This document shows, piece after piece, positions 1-8,705 of a stretch of 64,000 nucleotides of DNA. Location of the stretch: NCBI GenBank assembly GCA_003194525.1, contig NBIV01000001.1:620001-684000 (forward strand), given 5' to 3'. The translations under genes were made by a program, and so were the position numbers. The notes below the pieces were generated by a model that ran no database searches, had not been told where the DNA came from, and saw only the letters and a program-made list of their open reading frames with translations. Position 1 is the first letter of the stretch, and each line of letters starts with the position of its first letter. This DNA comes from Gracilariopsis chorda (Eukaryota; Rhodophyta; Florideophyceae; Gracilariales; Gracilariaceae).

Positions 1-350
1 GGCCTTACTGTACCGAATGCGGTAACCGATGAGTCGGACCTACAAGCGTTAGGAGCCCAGTACTATGCTGGCAAGAACACCACCTCGGGCGGCGGGCCTT
101 CGGCGTAGACAGCCTGTATGGCAGGTCGTTTCGATCCATAGACATTTCCCTATAGGGCCGTGGGGGCTAAGCCCCGTTGAAAAGTAAACATACCGGCGGC
201 TGCCGGTTTGGCTTCTGAGCTTCTTCATTCGTCTTCCTCCCCCTTCTCAGTGGGCTACACCCTTTGGAGGGTATCCGAAAATTAGCCTAAGGAGGGGAGG
301 GCTTCCGCCTTAGGCGGCTGTAGCGTACTTCGTAGTCTTCATTCTAGTTT
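1..350. other. Gene-less end of the window
   Basis: No gene is seen. The stretch lies 3' of the copy 1 coding region. It does not resemble the U3 of that element's own 5' LTR, so it is either a long 3' untranslated region or a diverged segment. It carries GC-rich inverted motifs around GCTTCCGCCTTAGGCGG (near 301-317). Confidence 0.4.
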
Positions 351-388
351 CCTGGCCTCTTCTTCATCTTCCTTCTTCTTCTTTCCAC
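351..388 (-). other. Polypurine-tract-like run of copy 1
   Basis: The minus strand is almost pure purine here, built of GAAGAA units, and lies downstream of the chromodomain. The other two copies have similar GAAG-rich runs at the same relative place (39,181-39,224 and about 25,485-25,510). Such a run normally primes plus-strand DNA synthesis and marks the start of the 3' LTR, but no LTR start is visible beyond it. Confidence 0.4.
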
Positions 389-512
389 TGTACGTGGCTT
401 CCGTATATACGGCGGGTTCTTCTGCAACATTGTTGCGTCCGCGTGAGGCGGCATGATTCTTTAAAGCGCAGTGTATTCCGCTTGAAGCGGCCTCGGCCGG
501 TACCATGGATGG

Positions 513-932
513 TCAACCCACTTGGGCTCTGTCCAGCGTAGCCGGTATCGGTGTCCGTGTACGACGGTGATACTGGAGAACCTTCGAACGAGGCAAATGC
601 TCAATTGGTTCGTGAGTGTCCTCCGAAGGGCCGTAGCCGTACCAACGGACTCGATACAACAATTCCCCATCCGGGGCGAAGCCGTGACTAACCAGGCGGT
701 CAATAACATATTCCTCGTCGAGGACACTCCGCTCGGTGTGCGGCTTGGTGAGTGTGCCCTCTGTGGAGGTGTTGCTGTCGTGGTTCCTGTTCCGGGCAGT
801 GTCATTGCTCACGCGTAGCTTCGGCCTTAATCCCGGTGATAGGGCATCCTGTATACCAGGCAACGTCTCATTTGACCATGGTGTTTTCCTCGAGCTGAGG
901 CTTCCGGAGTTCTGGTCTTCATTCGCATGCGA
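513..932 (-). CDS. Chromodomain tail of gypsy pol, after an in-frame TAG
   Basis: This segment continues the pol reading frame after a TAG at 935-933 and ends at 513. It holds a chromodomain: a tyrosine/valine start (EEYVIDRLVSHG), the core RVRWYGYGPSEDTHEPIEHL, then a short basic tail. In Ty3/gypsy chromoviruses this module sits at the integrase C-terminus and directs insertion toward particular chromatin. The aromatic residue and the W-x-G-Y core are present; the usual second tryptophan (EDTWEP in copy 2) is H here. No convincing ATG precedes it, so it is most likely an integrase tail severed by a point mutation rather than a separate gene. The domain call is firm; whether it is made as protein is unknown. 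Confidence 0.8.
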   Translation of the reverse strand, partial: SHANEDQNSGSLSSRKTPWSNETLPGIQDALSPGLRPKLRVSNDTARNRNHDSNTSTEGTLTKPHTERSVLDEEYVIDRLVSHGFAPDGELLYRVRWYGYGPSEDTHEPIEHLPRSKVLQYHRRTRTPIPATLDRAQVG

Positions 933-3788
933 CTAGGCTTCATCTTGATGTCGGTCTTCTCGGACTGCGAGCTTCCGGATCTCCGGCTGTCCGTCATGTT
1001 TCGGCGTACTATCCCGTGTCCCGGGGGCCTGTGAGGGCGACTCCGTCGACGACGGAGAAGGTGGTAGATGTACCGAACTCGTGTTCTCCGCTTGTGCTGC
1101 GGCTGGGTTGGGGAGTACCCTACTCCTTTCCGGCGTACCGGTTTCGTTCCTCCTATTGGGAGTTAGGTTCTGGGATTCCGTCTGTGGCGGCCGTGCGATA
1201 CTATCCGCGAGCGGGGCGGTTTCTCCAGCATCTTCACTGTAGCGCTTTTCCGGGTTTCCGGCGTTGTTCTTGTCCGAATTGTCGGTGTCCTTTACAGTTT
1301 CCCGTTCGTCGCTCCCGTTCTGCGGGCCTCCTGGCTCTTCCCCAATAGGCGTGGTCACCGGCTGTGACGCAGAGACCTCCAAAGGCTTATCCGTCCGCGA
1401 CGGCGATAGGGGCGATCGAGATTGACCTGTCCCCTCCCCCTCCTCAGTTGAGACGACGGGGGCGGAGCTCAGGATCCCCGATGGGGCCAGTATCCGCGTA
1501 TGAACGTGAGCGGCAGCAGTTTTTGACTGTGTAGGTTCCTCAGCTACCGGCAAATCGGCTAACCCACGGTCCGGGTGCGGCATGACTACTGGTAGTCCAC
1601 CCGATTCCGTTTCGACGGCAGTAGTATCCGATGCATCCTGGGTTTCCGAATCCTTCGGCTGCGTTGCCTGCGTAGCAGGTGGTGGTGCGGGCGTCAGGCG
1701 ATCCAGCGATAAACGCTCATGCGCACCCTTGATATCAAGGGCAGCCGTAGTGTCGGTCACCGCGACTACCCGAAAAGGGCCTTCCGCAACCGGAGAGAGC
1801 TTATGACGTCTCTCATTTTCCGGGTTGTAGTATTCCTTCCGAAGGAAGGCATAGCTCCCTTCCCTGATCTGTGGGACATTCCGGCGTACGCGAGCATCGA
1901 AGTTCCGCTTGTATGCGGCTTGTGCCTTTTCCAGGTTCTGCTGAGCTTTCGGGATAATCTTCTTCAGCCAGTCCTTCCAGGCGTCCCTGTGTAGACGGGG
2001 TGAAGGAAACGTATCCAGCGTAGGCTGCGGTTCGGTAGCCACCGGTGGTGGAACGCGCGACAGCACCAGCTCGAATGGCGAGATCTGTGTAGTGCGATGA
2101 ACCTGCGTATTGTAGGCATAAGTGACAGCATCGCTGTAGAGATCCCATTCCGAAGGATGATCGGCAACAAAAGTCCGCAATGCGTTGAGCATTGTGCGGT
2201 TAAAGCGCTCCACCTGGCCGTTACTCTGCGGATGATAGGTCGTAGTGAACCAATTATGAATCCGCAAGATGCGGCAGACATCTTGAAAGAACTTAGCCGC
2301 GAACTGCGGTCCATTGTCCGATAGTAGATCAATCGGTGGTCCATAAACAAAAACCCAGTGTGTAACGAAAGCTTGGGCGACCGTAGCAGCGGTGATCCTT
2401 TTGAGAGGCACTGTCCGTACCAGCTTAGAGAAGCGGTGGGTTATAACCAGTAGAAACCGGTTTCCCCGGCGAGTCCGGATGAACTCTCCGAGCAGATCAA
2501 TTGCCACAAACTCTAGTGGAGCCCTTGCAGGGAATAGTACCAACTTCTTGGAGTACTTCCGCAATTTGACGCGGTTCTTCGCACAGTCTGAACATCCACG
2601 AACAGTGGCATACGCATCAAAAGCCATTGCTGGCCAGTAGAAGTCCTTCTTTAAGGTATAGTACAACTTCCTACCACCAGGGTGGGCAGCCAATTTCGCA
2701 TAGTGCGACAGGGTCAGCACCCGAGATTGGAGTGAGTGCGGAACCACAATCTGTGGCCTATCTCCGACGGTTCGGATCAAGAATCTCTGATCGTTCGTGA
2801 TGAAGGGCAACTCAGCTCCACCGTTCAGACGGCTCCGAATCCCAGTACAAAATGGGTCAGTATGCTGCTCCCGGATGAGTTCTTCCGGCGTAATTGGTAC
2901 GAACGAGCCCGGTTCGGGTCGCGTGTCTGACACGGCTGAAACAGCATCGTAGATGTCCCATCCTTCCGATTCTTCATCGGCATCGCTCTCGCCGTCTTCC
3001 AAAAGGAAGCACGGAATCTCCAGGTCATCGACTGGCTCAGCTTCGGCCGCTGTCTCCAAGCGGGAAAGTGCGTCAGCCTGAGTGTTCAGGAGTCCCTTTT
3101 TATACTTCATCTCGAAGTCAAATTCTGCCAAGCGCAGCCTCCACCTCATCAGGCGGCCAGATGGCTCCGCTATAGAGAGTAGCCAGCGTAAAGCCGAGTG
3201 ATCGGTGTAGACTTCGAAATGATTCCCCATCAGGTAGGGGCGCAGGGTCTGGAGGGCCCAGACCACTGCTAGACATTCTTTCTCTGACACAGAGTAATTC
3301 CTCTCGTGGAAGTTGAGGCTTCTTGACCAATATCCAATTGGAAATCGATCTCCACTCTCTGCGGTTTGGAACAAGGCGCAGCCGACCTGATAGTCGCTCG
3401 CATCCGTGTCAACGGCGTATGGCAATCCGGCCCTTGGTAGGGATAGCACCGGTGGTGATGTCACTGCCTCAACGAGTGCTGAGAATGCCGTTGATTTCCG
3501 GTCATCAAACTCTTCCAGAGTAACTGGCTGGCCTTTTCGAAGGAGTTCATTCAGTGGTGCTGCAATATCCGCAAAGTTCGGGATGAAGCGGCGATAAACA
3601 TTACATAGGCCGAGAAATGATCGGAGTTCCGTCTGATTTCGCGGGTGTTTTGCCTCCTTGAGGGACTTCACTCGTACTTCATCAATTGCAAGCCGTCCAG
3701 GACGGATGACATGCCCGAGATATTTCACAGTGTCGGTAAAGAACTCACACTTCTTGAGCTTCAGGGTGATGCCTGCATCGCGTAACGT
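933..3788 (-). CDS. Gypsy pol, 3' part: end of RT, RNase H, integrase
   Basis: The frame continues directly from the upstream pol part after a TGA. It starts with the RT connection (GITLKLKKCEFF, KYLGHVIRPG). RNase H follows, with the DTDASDYQVGCALF strand, the SEKECLAVVWAL helix, YTDHSALRWLL and ADALSRL. The integrase zinc region reads H..H..CSDC around FYWPAMAFDAYA. The catalytic core follows with D in VAIDLLG, D in LLSDNGPQF and E in NGQVERFNRTM. A long Pro/Ser/Glu-rich linker of roughly 300 residues leads to the TAG at 935. The proteins would reverse-transcribe and integrate the element. All catalytic acidic residues I can identify are present. The integrase shows VITHRFSKL where copy 2 has VITDRFSKL, a non-catalytic position. 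Confidence 0.88.
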   Translation of the reverse strand, partial: TLRDAGITLKLKKCEFFTDTVKYLGHVIRPGRLAIDEVRVKSLKEAKHPRNQTELRSFLGLCNVYRRFIPNFADIAAPLNELLRKGQPVTLEEFDDRKSTAFSALVEAVTSPPVLSLPRAGLPYAVDTDASDYQVGCALFQTAESGDRFPIGYWSRSLNFHERNYSVSEKECLAVVWALQTLRPYLMGNHFEVYTDHSALRWLLSIAEPSGRLMRWRLRLAEFDFEMKYKKGLLNTQADALSRLETAAEAEPVDDLEIPCFLLEDGESDADEESEGWDIYDAVSAVSDTRPEPGSFVPITPEELIREQHTDPFCTGIRSRLNGGAELPFITNDQRFLIRTVGDRPQIVVPHSLQSRVLTLSHYAKLAAHPGGRKLYYTLKKDFYWPAMAFDAYATVRGCSDCAKNRVKLRKYSKKLVLFPARAPLEFVAIDLLGEFIRTRRGNRFLLVITHRFSKLVRTVPLKRITAATVAQAFVTHWVFVYGPPIDLLSDNGPQFAAKFFQDVCRILRIHNWFTTTYHPQSNGQVERFNRTMLNALRTFVADHPSEWDLYSDAVTYAYNTQVHRTTQISPFELVLSRVPPPVATEPQPTLDTFPSPRLHRDAWKDWLKKIIPKAQQNLEKAQAAYKRNFDARVRRNVPQIREGSYAFLRKEYYNPENERRHKLSPVAEGPFRVVAVTDTTAALDIKGAHERLSLDRLTPAPPPATQATQPKDSETQDASDTTAVETESGGLPVVMPHPDRGLADLPVAEEPTQSKTAAAHVHTRILAPSGILSSAPVVSTEEGEGTGQSRSPLSPSRTDKPLEVSASQPVTTPIGEEPGGPQNGSDERETVKDTDNSDKNNAGNPEKRYSEDAGETAPLADSIARPPQTESQNLTPNRRNETGTPERSRVLPNPAAAQAENTSSVHLPPSPSSTESPSQAPGTRDSTPKHDGQPEIRKLAVREDRHQDEA

Positions 3789-5627
3789 TCACATAACATC
3801 CCGTACGTGGGTCAGGTGCTCGTCCAGGATGCTCGAATAAACGATAACATCGTCCAGGTAAACCAGGCAGGTCTTCCACTTGAAGCGGGCGAGCAAAATG
3901 TCCACAGCGCGTTGAAATGTGGCTGGCGCGTTAGTTAACCCAAAGGGCATCCGATTGAATCGGTAGAGGCCTTGATGGCATACAAAAGCCGTCTTGTCGC
4001 GGTCCTCAGCCCTAAGAGGGACTTGCCAATAGCCCGAATTAGCGTCGAGGGTCGTGAAAACTTTCGCTTCGCCCAATGAATCGATCCATTCATCCATTCG
4101 TGGGATGGGATAGACATCCTTCACCGTAGCCGCATTCAACTTGCGGTAGTCGATACAAAATCGCCAAGACCCATCAGCTTTGGGAGCGAGCACCACAGGT
4201 GAGGCCCAAGGTGACTGGGCTGGTTCAATAACTCCGGCTCGGAGCATTTTCTCAACCTGAGCCTTTTCCTCTTCTCGAGCTGTCGGTCCTGCCCTGTAAG
4301 GGGGTTGCGAAATCGGCCGAGTGTTCGGGAACAAATCAATCCGATGTTCGGTAATTCCAATCTTCCCTAGGGAGCCATCCCACATGGGCGTGAACTCTTT
4401 GAGCATCTGCCGCAGCTTATTGCGGTGAGTCTCTGGGACGTGATCAAGGTCCAGAGACTCGAGTTCCTGCGAGGCAGCCTGCTTGTCCACCACAGTGGCT
4501 GCTACGTCCTTCTCCGGTGAACTCGGCGTCTCTTCCTTGGACAGGCTATCTCCAGCCGACGAAGTCGGTTCGGCGGCGTTATCCGTACTGTTCGGCTTAA
4601 CTGTTCCCGATTTAACTGGGCTCATTTCCGATTCACTTCGCCTTTCCTCCCCCTCCTCAGCGTCGAGGATCCCGAGAACCTCGGCAGCGGATAACTTCGT
4701 CGGTACGATAGCCGCAGGGTGCGGAAGCATTGAGCCAATTACTTGGTTGCGCATTAACCGTTGATTATAACGGCTGAAGTTCGCGACCAGTACCTTAAAA
4801 GGTTTATCTGGCTCAACGAAAACAATCCCATTGGCAAGAGCAAGTTGATTCCTCTCTTGTAGATGAGGCAACGGTTGAACCGTTTGTAGGCCACACTGTG
4901 GAGAAGCAACTGTAACCCAAACCTGCGATTCAGGCGGAATGCACACAGACCGAACTACTCGGAGCTTCGTGGATACCCGCGCAGCAGCGGCTGGTTCCTG
5001 CGCAGCAGGCAATGGTACCTGCTTCTTCAAAGCCCTCCGTAAGGGTCGCCGAACAATCGGAATCGTCGTGCCGTCCTCCATCTCGACAGTCCGCGTTCGC
5101 GGTCGAATTGATTCGACGAAGCGGTCGCAGAAGTCGCACCCCAGTATAACTGGCGCTGCCAGCTTCTCGCATACCAAAAAGTCAAGCTTCACAACATACC
5201 GGCCTAGCCGGACGAGCAAATCGATTACTCCCACTGTAGAAAGTGGCCGATTGTTAGCATCCGCGATATCCAATTGCGGCGCCGCTCGGATGCGGGGCCG
5301 TAAGTGAGACGGAATCATTGATTGAACCAAAAAGTTTGGACCAGCGCCCGTGTCAAGAACGGCTAATTGCCGAACCATGTACTGGTCGGAAACACCTAGG
5401 TCAGCGTAAACTTTATAGTTTCGCTTTGCCATGACCAGGACTCTATCCGGAATCCGGTTGTTACGAGACCGTATCCACGGACGACGTAGAACACCGAGGT
5501 GCTCTGAGTCCACGTCTGTTGTGGCCAATTTCCTCGTAAGGATTATGACCCGGGAGCGAGGCTTCTCAACCTCAGGCGTTTTCGGCCCCAAGGTTGGGGA
5601 CGCCTCTCCATTGCTGGAGGCTCCCAC
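3789..5627 (-). CDS. Gypsy pol, 5' part: protease and reverse transcriptase
   Basis: This frame opens in the -1 frame relative to gag, across the gag stop, and has no ATG at its head, so it is probably expressed as a Gag-Pol fusion. A retropepsin comes first with active site LAVLDTGAGPNFLV. A linker rich in Ser/Glu follows, then the RT with FCIDYRKLNA, TTLDANSGYWQVPL, MPFGLTNAPATFQRA and catalytic CLVYLDDVIVYS. The frame stops at TGA (3,791-3,789) after HLTHVRDVM. Copy 2 reads HLTHVRDFMHVLRDTG there, so the TGA replaces a histidine-equivalent codon in mid-RT. Translation would therefore end before RNase H unless the stop is read through. I take it as an early inactivating mutation; a sequencing error is also possible. 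Confidence 0.9.
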   Translation of the reverse strand: MGASSNGEASPTLGPKTPEVEKPRSRVIILTRKLATTDVDSEHLGVLRRPWIRSRNNRIPDRVLVMAKRNYKVYADLGVSDQYMVRQLAVLDTGAGPNFLVQSMIPSHLRPRIRAAPQLDIADANNRPLSTVGVIDLLVRLGRYVVKLDFLVCEKLAAPVILGCDFCDRFVESIRPRTRTVEMEDGTTIPIVRRPLRRALKKQVPLPAAQEPAAAARVSTKLRVVRSVCIPPESQVWVTVASPQCGLQTVQPLPHLQERNQLALANGIVFVEPDKPFKVLVANFSRYNQRLMRNQVIGSMLPHPAAIVPTKLSAAEVLGILDAEEGEERRSESEMSPVKSGTVKPNSTDNAAEPTSSAGDSLSKEETPSSPEKDVAATVVDKQAASQELESLDLDHVPETHRNKLRQMLKEFTPMWDGSLGKIGITEHRIDLFPNTRPISQPPYRAGPTAREEEKAQVEKMLRAGVIEPAQSPWASPVVLAPKADGSWRFCIDYRKLNAATVKDVYPIPRMDEWIDSLGEAKVFTTLDANSGYWQVPLRAEDRDKTAFVCHQGLYRFNRMPFGLTNAPATFQRAVDILLARFKWKTCLVYLDDVIVYSSILDEHLTHVRDVM

Positions 5628-5629
5628 AC

Positions 5630-5641
5630 TCAGTTTTTCTG
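5630..5641 (-). promoter_or_regulatory. Candidate -1 ribosomal frameshift site at the gag stop
   Basis: Read on the minus strand the end of gag is CAG AAA AAC TGA. Pol is open in the -1 frame through this point and lacks its own ATG. The heptamer G AAA AAC matches the A-site half of the retroviral A AAA AAC slippery class but has G in the first position. In copy 2 the same place reads G AAG AAC TAA. The geometry is seen directly; actual frameshifting is inference. Confidence 0.55.
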
Positions 5642-7669
5642 AGCTTTGCCGCTAGTCTGCGGAGGTGGCAATTCCGCAGGTGCAGCTACGTTTCCACCAA
5701 GAGGTGGTACAGTATCCTGTCTCTCAGGCTGAGTATCCGCCTTCGCGCGAAGGTACGACTTCTCGGGGACACGTTCCCGCTCGGCGGGCGTCAACGACTC
5801 GTAGTGAGAGACAATCTTTGCCATATCCCTAACGGGCAATAGACAATTTGGCGCAATATGCCCGTGCCTGTAACAGGTGTGACAAATCAACTGTCGAAGA
5901 AGCTCCGGGTTTGCCGGTCGACGCTCCTGACGCGGAGGGAAAGGGTCCCTCCATCCAGGGCGTTGGGCTCGATATCCACTAGAGTGCGGCACCGGCAGTG
6001 CCGGAACTTGCCTACCAACATACAATGCGGGGTCCACATCCGTGGCAGACGGTTCCGTTGTCGACGGCAATTCCGAACTCGGCAAAGACTCGTCGCCCTG
6101 TAACAGGTGGACATTGTCATAACCCCCCTGGGCTGATCCTCGCGAATGAGGCAGAGGCACATTCCGCGCTTCTACATGAAGCAAGCGGCGGGTTCGAGAA
6201 CCAATCCCAGCTCGGGCACGAACTGCATCTCCCTCCGCTTGGGCAAACTGTACCATTTCCAGGTAAGAAACCCGGCGATTGTTTTCCCGATATCGGGCCA
6301 CTAGTCCACCGATGGTTCGGGTTAATCCATCGACGAACATGGTGCAACGCTCGGCAGCCGAGAACACATTGCCACAACGGTGGAAAGCCTTATTGAGGCG
6401 GGTCGAATAGACAGTTTCCGACTCGTCGGCTTTTTGCTTCGTGTCTCGCAGCGCGAGTATTGCGCCTTGTATGGCGTTTCCTGTCGCGTAGGAACGCAAC
6501 AGATATTGAACCGCCTCCGGCCAGCAAGTCACTCCTCCTTCGGAGGCTCGGGTAGAGCCCCGCACCGAATTGAACTGATCTTCGGCAAGACCCGTAAGAA
6601 AATACGGCAACGCAATATAGGCCTGAGCCTCACTCATCCGAAGGATATCGGCTTCCGCAACGAAGCGGCTTAGAAAATCCAACACAAGGATTGGATCTTC
6701 CCCCGAAAACTTGTGGGCCTTCATTGTGAGCTCCATTTGGCGGAGATGGTTTCGGACTTTACCCGTCCCACGAGGGGTCCTCTGGGGCGTGGTATCTTCT
6801 AGCGGATAGTATCGGTATGAAAGTAACTTTTGATACAACAAATTGGTCGGCTTCAATTCCTTTAATCCAAGGTGTCTCCGTCCTTTCGTACGGCCTCGCG
6901 CAGCACTCTGCGTGACTTCAGTAGCCCGCGAGCGGGAAGCACGGTGACGAGAGCGTTCGTTCTCCGCGTCCGACGACTCGGTAGAAGAACCCTCTGGATG
7001 AGGCTCATCCTCAGAAGAGGACGGAGAAGAAGAGTCCGATCCCACCTTGACCTTCTTCTTCTTCTTTGCCGGGCGGTCCCGGGAGCGGTGTGAGTGCCGA
7101 GAACCTTCGGAAACCGGTACTCCGGGTGCAACCGCATCTGCGATGATGGTCTGCTCAACCGTCTCAAGACGGGCCGCCAAGCGGTCTAAACGTGCGGCAG
7201 CCTGCTCGTGCAGGGCAGCCGACACTTGTCGGTGTTCCATAATCTGGTTGACATCAGACCGTAGAACACGGACGTCTTCTGTAGCATTCCCAGCTTCGGC
7301 TTCAGCCAGCCGTTGCCGGATTTTTGTCATCTCCTGTAGTAGGCCCACGTGCGAGTTCTGGAGAATTCGCATGTGTGCCTCCACGTCGCGGAGCGTATAC
7401 TCGTCAGACCGAGATGACATTGCCTCGCCCTCCGTGACAGCAGGGTTAGCCGCCAAAGCGGAAGTAGCCGCAACAGCGGGCTGAGAGGCTGGTTGACGAG
7501 CGGGTGGGGCGCCTGCATCAGAGCGGGCACCTCGAGGAGCCGGATTTCGGTCGCCCTCTCCAGGGATATCGAGAATATCCCTCGGAAGCGGGGGCAGACC
7601 ACGCGGTAAGCCGGATGATCCGGGGACCGAAGCGGCCTTCGAAGGGCCACCCCGACCACGGGATGACAT
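5630..7669 (-). CDS. Gypsy gag (capsid/nucleocapsid)
   Basis: An open frame of 679 residues from the ATG at 7,669; the frame is open further upstream but without ATG. The N-terminus is low-complexity and Gly/Pro/Ala-rich. A helical segment follows with leucine-rich HVGLLQEMTKIRQRL and coiled-coil character, then a Lys-rich acidic/serine patch (PAKKKKKVKVG), which could be a nuclear signal. The capsid-like region contains KFSGEDPILVLDFLSRF and SEAQAYIALPYFLTGLAEDQF. A CCHC zinc knuckle, CHTCYRHGHIAPNC, lies at about residues 596-609. The product would package element RNA into particles. The capsid stretch recurs in both decayed copies, which supports its identity. It ends at TGA in the candidate slippery site. 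Confidence 0.9.
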   Translation of the reverse strand: MSSRGRGGPSKAASVPGSSGLPRGLPPLPRDILDIPGEGDRNPAPRGARSDAGAPPARQPASQPAVAATSALAANPAVTEGEAMSSRSDEYTLRDVEAHMRILQNSHVGLLQEMTKIRQRLAEAEAGNATEDVRVLRSDVNQIMEHRQVSAALHEQAAARLDRLAARLETVEQTIIADAVAPGVPVSEGSRHSHRSRDRPAKKKKKVKVGSDSSSPSSSEDEPHPEGSSTESSDAENERSRHRASRSRATEVTQSAARGRTKGRRHLGLKELKPTNLLYQKLLSYRYYPLEDTTPQRTPRGTGKVRNHLRQMELTMKAHKFSGEDPILVLDFLSRFVAEADILRMSEAQAYIALPYFLTGLAEDQFNSVRGSTRASEGGVTCWPEAVQYLLRSYATGNAIQGAILALRDTKQKADESETVYSTRLNKAFHRCGNVFSAAERCTMFVDGLTRTIGGLVARYRENNRRVSYLEMVQFAQAEGDAVRARAGIGSRTRRLLHVEARNVPLPHSRGSAQGGYDNVHLLQGDESLPSSELPSTTEPSATDVDPALYVGRQVPALPVPHSSGYRAQRPGWRDPFPPRQERRPANPELLRQLICHTCYRHGHIAPNCLLPVRDMAKIVSHYESLTPAERERVPEKSYLRAKADTQPERQDTVPPLGGNVAAPAELPPPQTSGKAQKN

Positions 7670-7812
7670 AGCTTCACCGACACAGTCGGCCAATGGCAAC
7701 CAAGTCCAGTTCCCAAGACGGGCGAAAGAAAAGAACCGTTAAGACGGGTACTCCCAACGGAATGGGCACCAACACGGCAAGCGAACTCCAACGATGTTGG
7801 CACTAGATCCGG

Positions 7813-7830
7813 TTCTAGGTCGGGAGACCA
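7813..7830 (-). other. tRNA primer binding site of gypsy copy 1
   Basis: Three bases after the LTR end the minus strand reads TGGTCTCCCGACCTAGAA. Its complement ends in CCA with a discriminator A and has C at the place of the universally conserved C61, as expected of a tRNA 3' end. Copy 2 has the same motif at 30,881-30,898 with TAG in place of TGG. Which tRNA primes cannot be told from this window. Confidence 0.75.
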
Positions 7831-7833
7831 GTT

Positions 7834-8704
7834 TGTAGTGCAAACTACGAACGTGGCACAGACACGAGCCGCGTCGCGGAAGCACCACCAAGGTGTTCAA
7901 GCTTGCTCTCAATGAGAGGCGGTACAGCGAGAGAGCCCTCTGATAGGGTCGACAAGAGCCGGGTGTAAATCCGGGCGACCCCGTACTGGGCGTGCAGTCA
8001 GAGGGTAAGAACCGGACAAGCAAGCCGACTCCGTCGGAGAATCCACGAGAGGTGGTAGCACAGTACCCAGCCCAACGGTTGTGGGACAAATGATCAACAA
8101 ACAAGCCGCACTTGCGGAGCGCAGACTCGCGAGAGTGGGAAATCGGATCCCTATACGATGGGGGCCAACCTGTATAACAGGGCAGAGAAACAGAAGCCGT
8201 ATGACGGAAGAAACCTATAGTAGGCAAAAGAAACAATAAAGAAATAGCCGTAACGACGGTTCAGGACTCCTCAAAGACGGAGGCAGGTTGCTCAACCCGG
8301 TGTTGCGGCGGTATTCCCCGGGAGGGGTTAGTGACCGTGCGCAAGCGGCTAGATGAACAGAGCACAGTTCCTCCTTGAGGTTTACTTCTCCGTACAGTGG
8401 CGGCAGTGCCGCCACTTATATACGGCACTTCAACATATTAAAATAAATATCTAGAAATATCTAGCCACCCGGCAAGGCCGGCTACTGTAGTACAGATGTG
8501 CAACCGTGGCAGGCTTGCCACGGCGCACCCGTCATCGGGCCAATATCGGCACACGTGGCCACAATTACTACCCTTCCTAGGGACACCCCCGAATGGGGCT
8601 AGTGAAGCTAATACCATTCATAACCACGGTTGTGGCAGCCGGGAGCGGATCAAATCCTTATGAAGACCGATTGCGGCATACCCTCGACGGGCCATTGCAC
8701 TACA
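7834..8704 (-). repeat. 5' LTR of gypsy copy 1 (871 bp)
   Basis: The ends form a terminal inverted repeat: TGTAGTGCAAA on the left and TTGCACTACA on the right, matching the ends of the solo LTR at 45,687-46,623. A TATA box (TATATAAG, minus strand) lies at 8,422-8,415. The internal edge is fixed by the adjoining primer binding site. The outer flank, 8,705 onward, reads as DDE transposase coding sequence. The expected 5-bp target duplication partner lies outside the window. Confidence 0.85.
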
Positions 8705-8705
8705 G

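Larger units (their letters stand above)
1..8704 (-). mobile_element. Ty3/gypsy chromodomain LTR retrotransposon (copy 1)
   Basis: This is a chromovirus-like LTR retrotransposon read on the minus strand. In reading order it holds a 5' LTR (8,704-7,834), an 18-nt primer binding site, gag, a -1 overlap into pol (protease, reverse transcriptase, RNase H, integrase) and a C-terminal chromodomain. A purine-rich tract lies at 388-351. The 3' LTR is not visible in the first 350 bases and probably lies beyond the left edge. It is the best preserved of three related copies: gag is open throughout and pol has only two in-frame stops over about 1,700 codons. The 5' LTR abuts a DDE transposase reading frame, so the element appears to have landed in that gene. 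Domain order is seen directly; recent activity is inference. Confidence 0.9.

Noticed and set aside
1..350. 3' LTR of gypsy copy 1
   Set aside because: The sequence does not match the U3 of the element's own 5' LTR.
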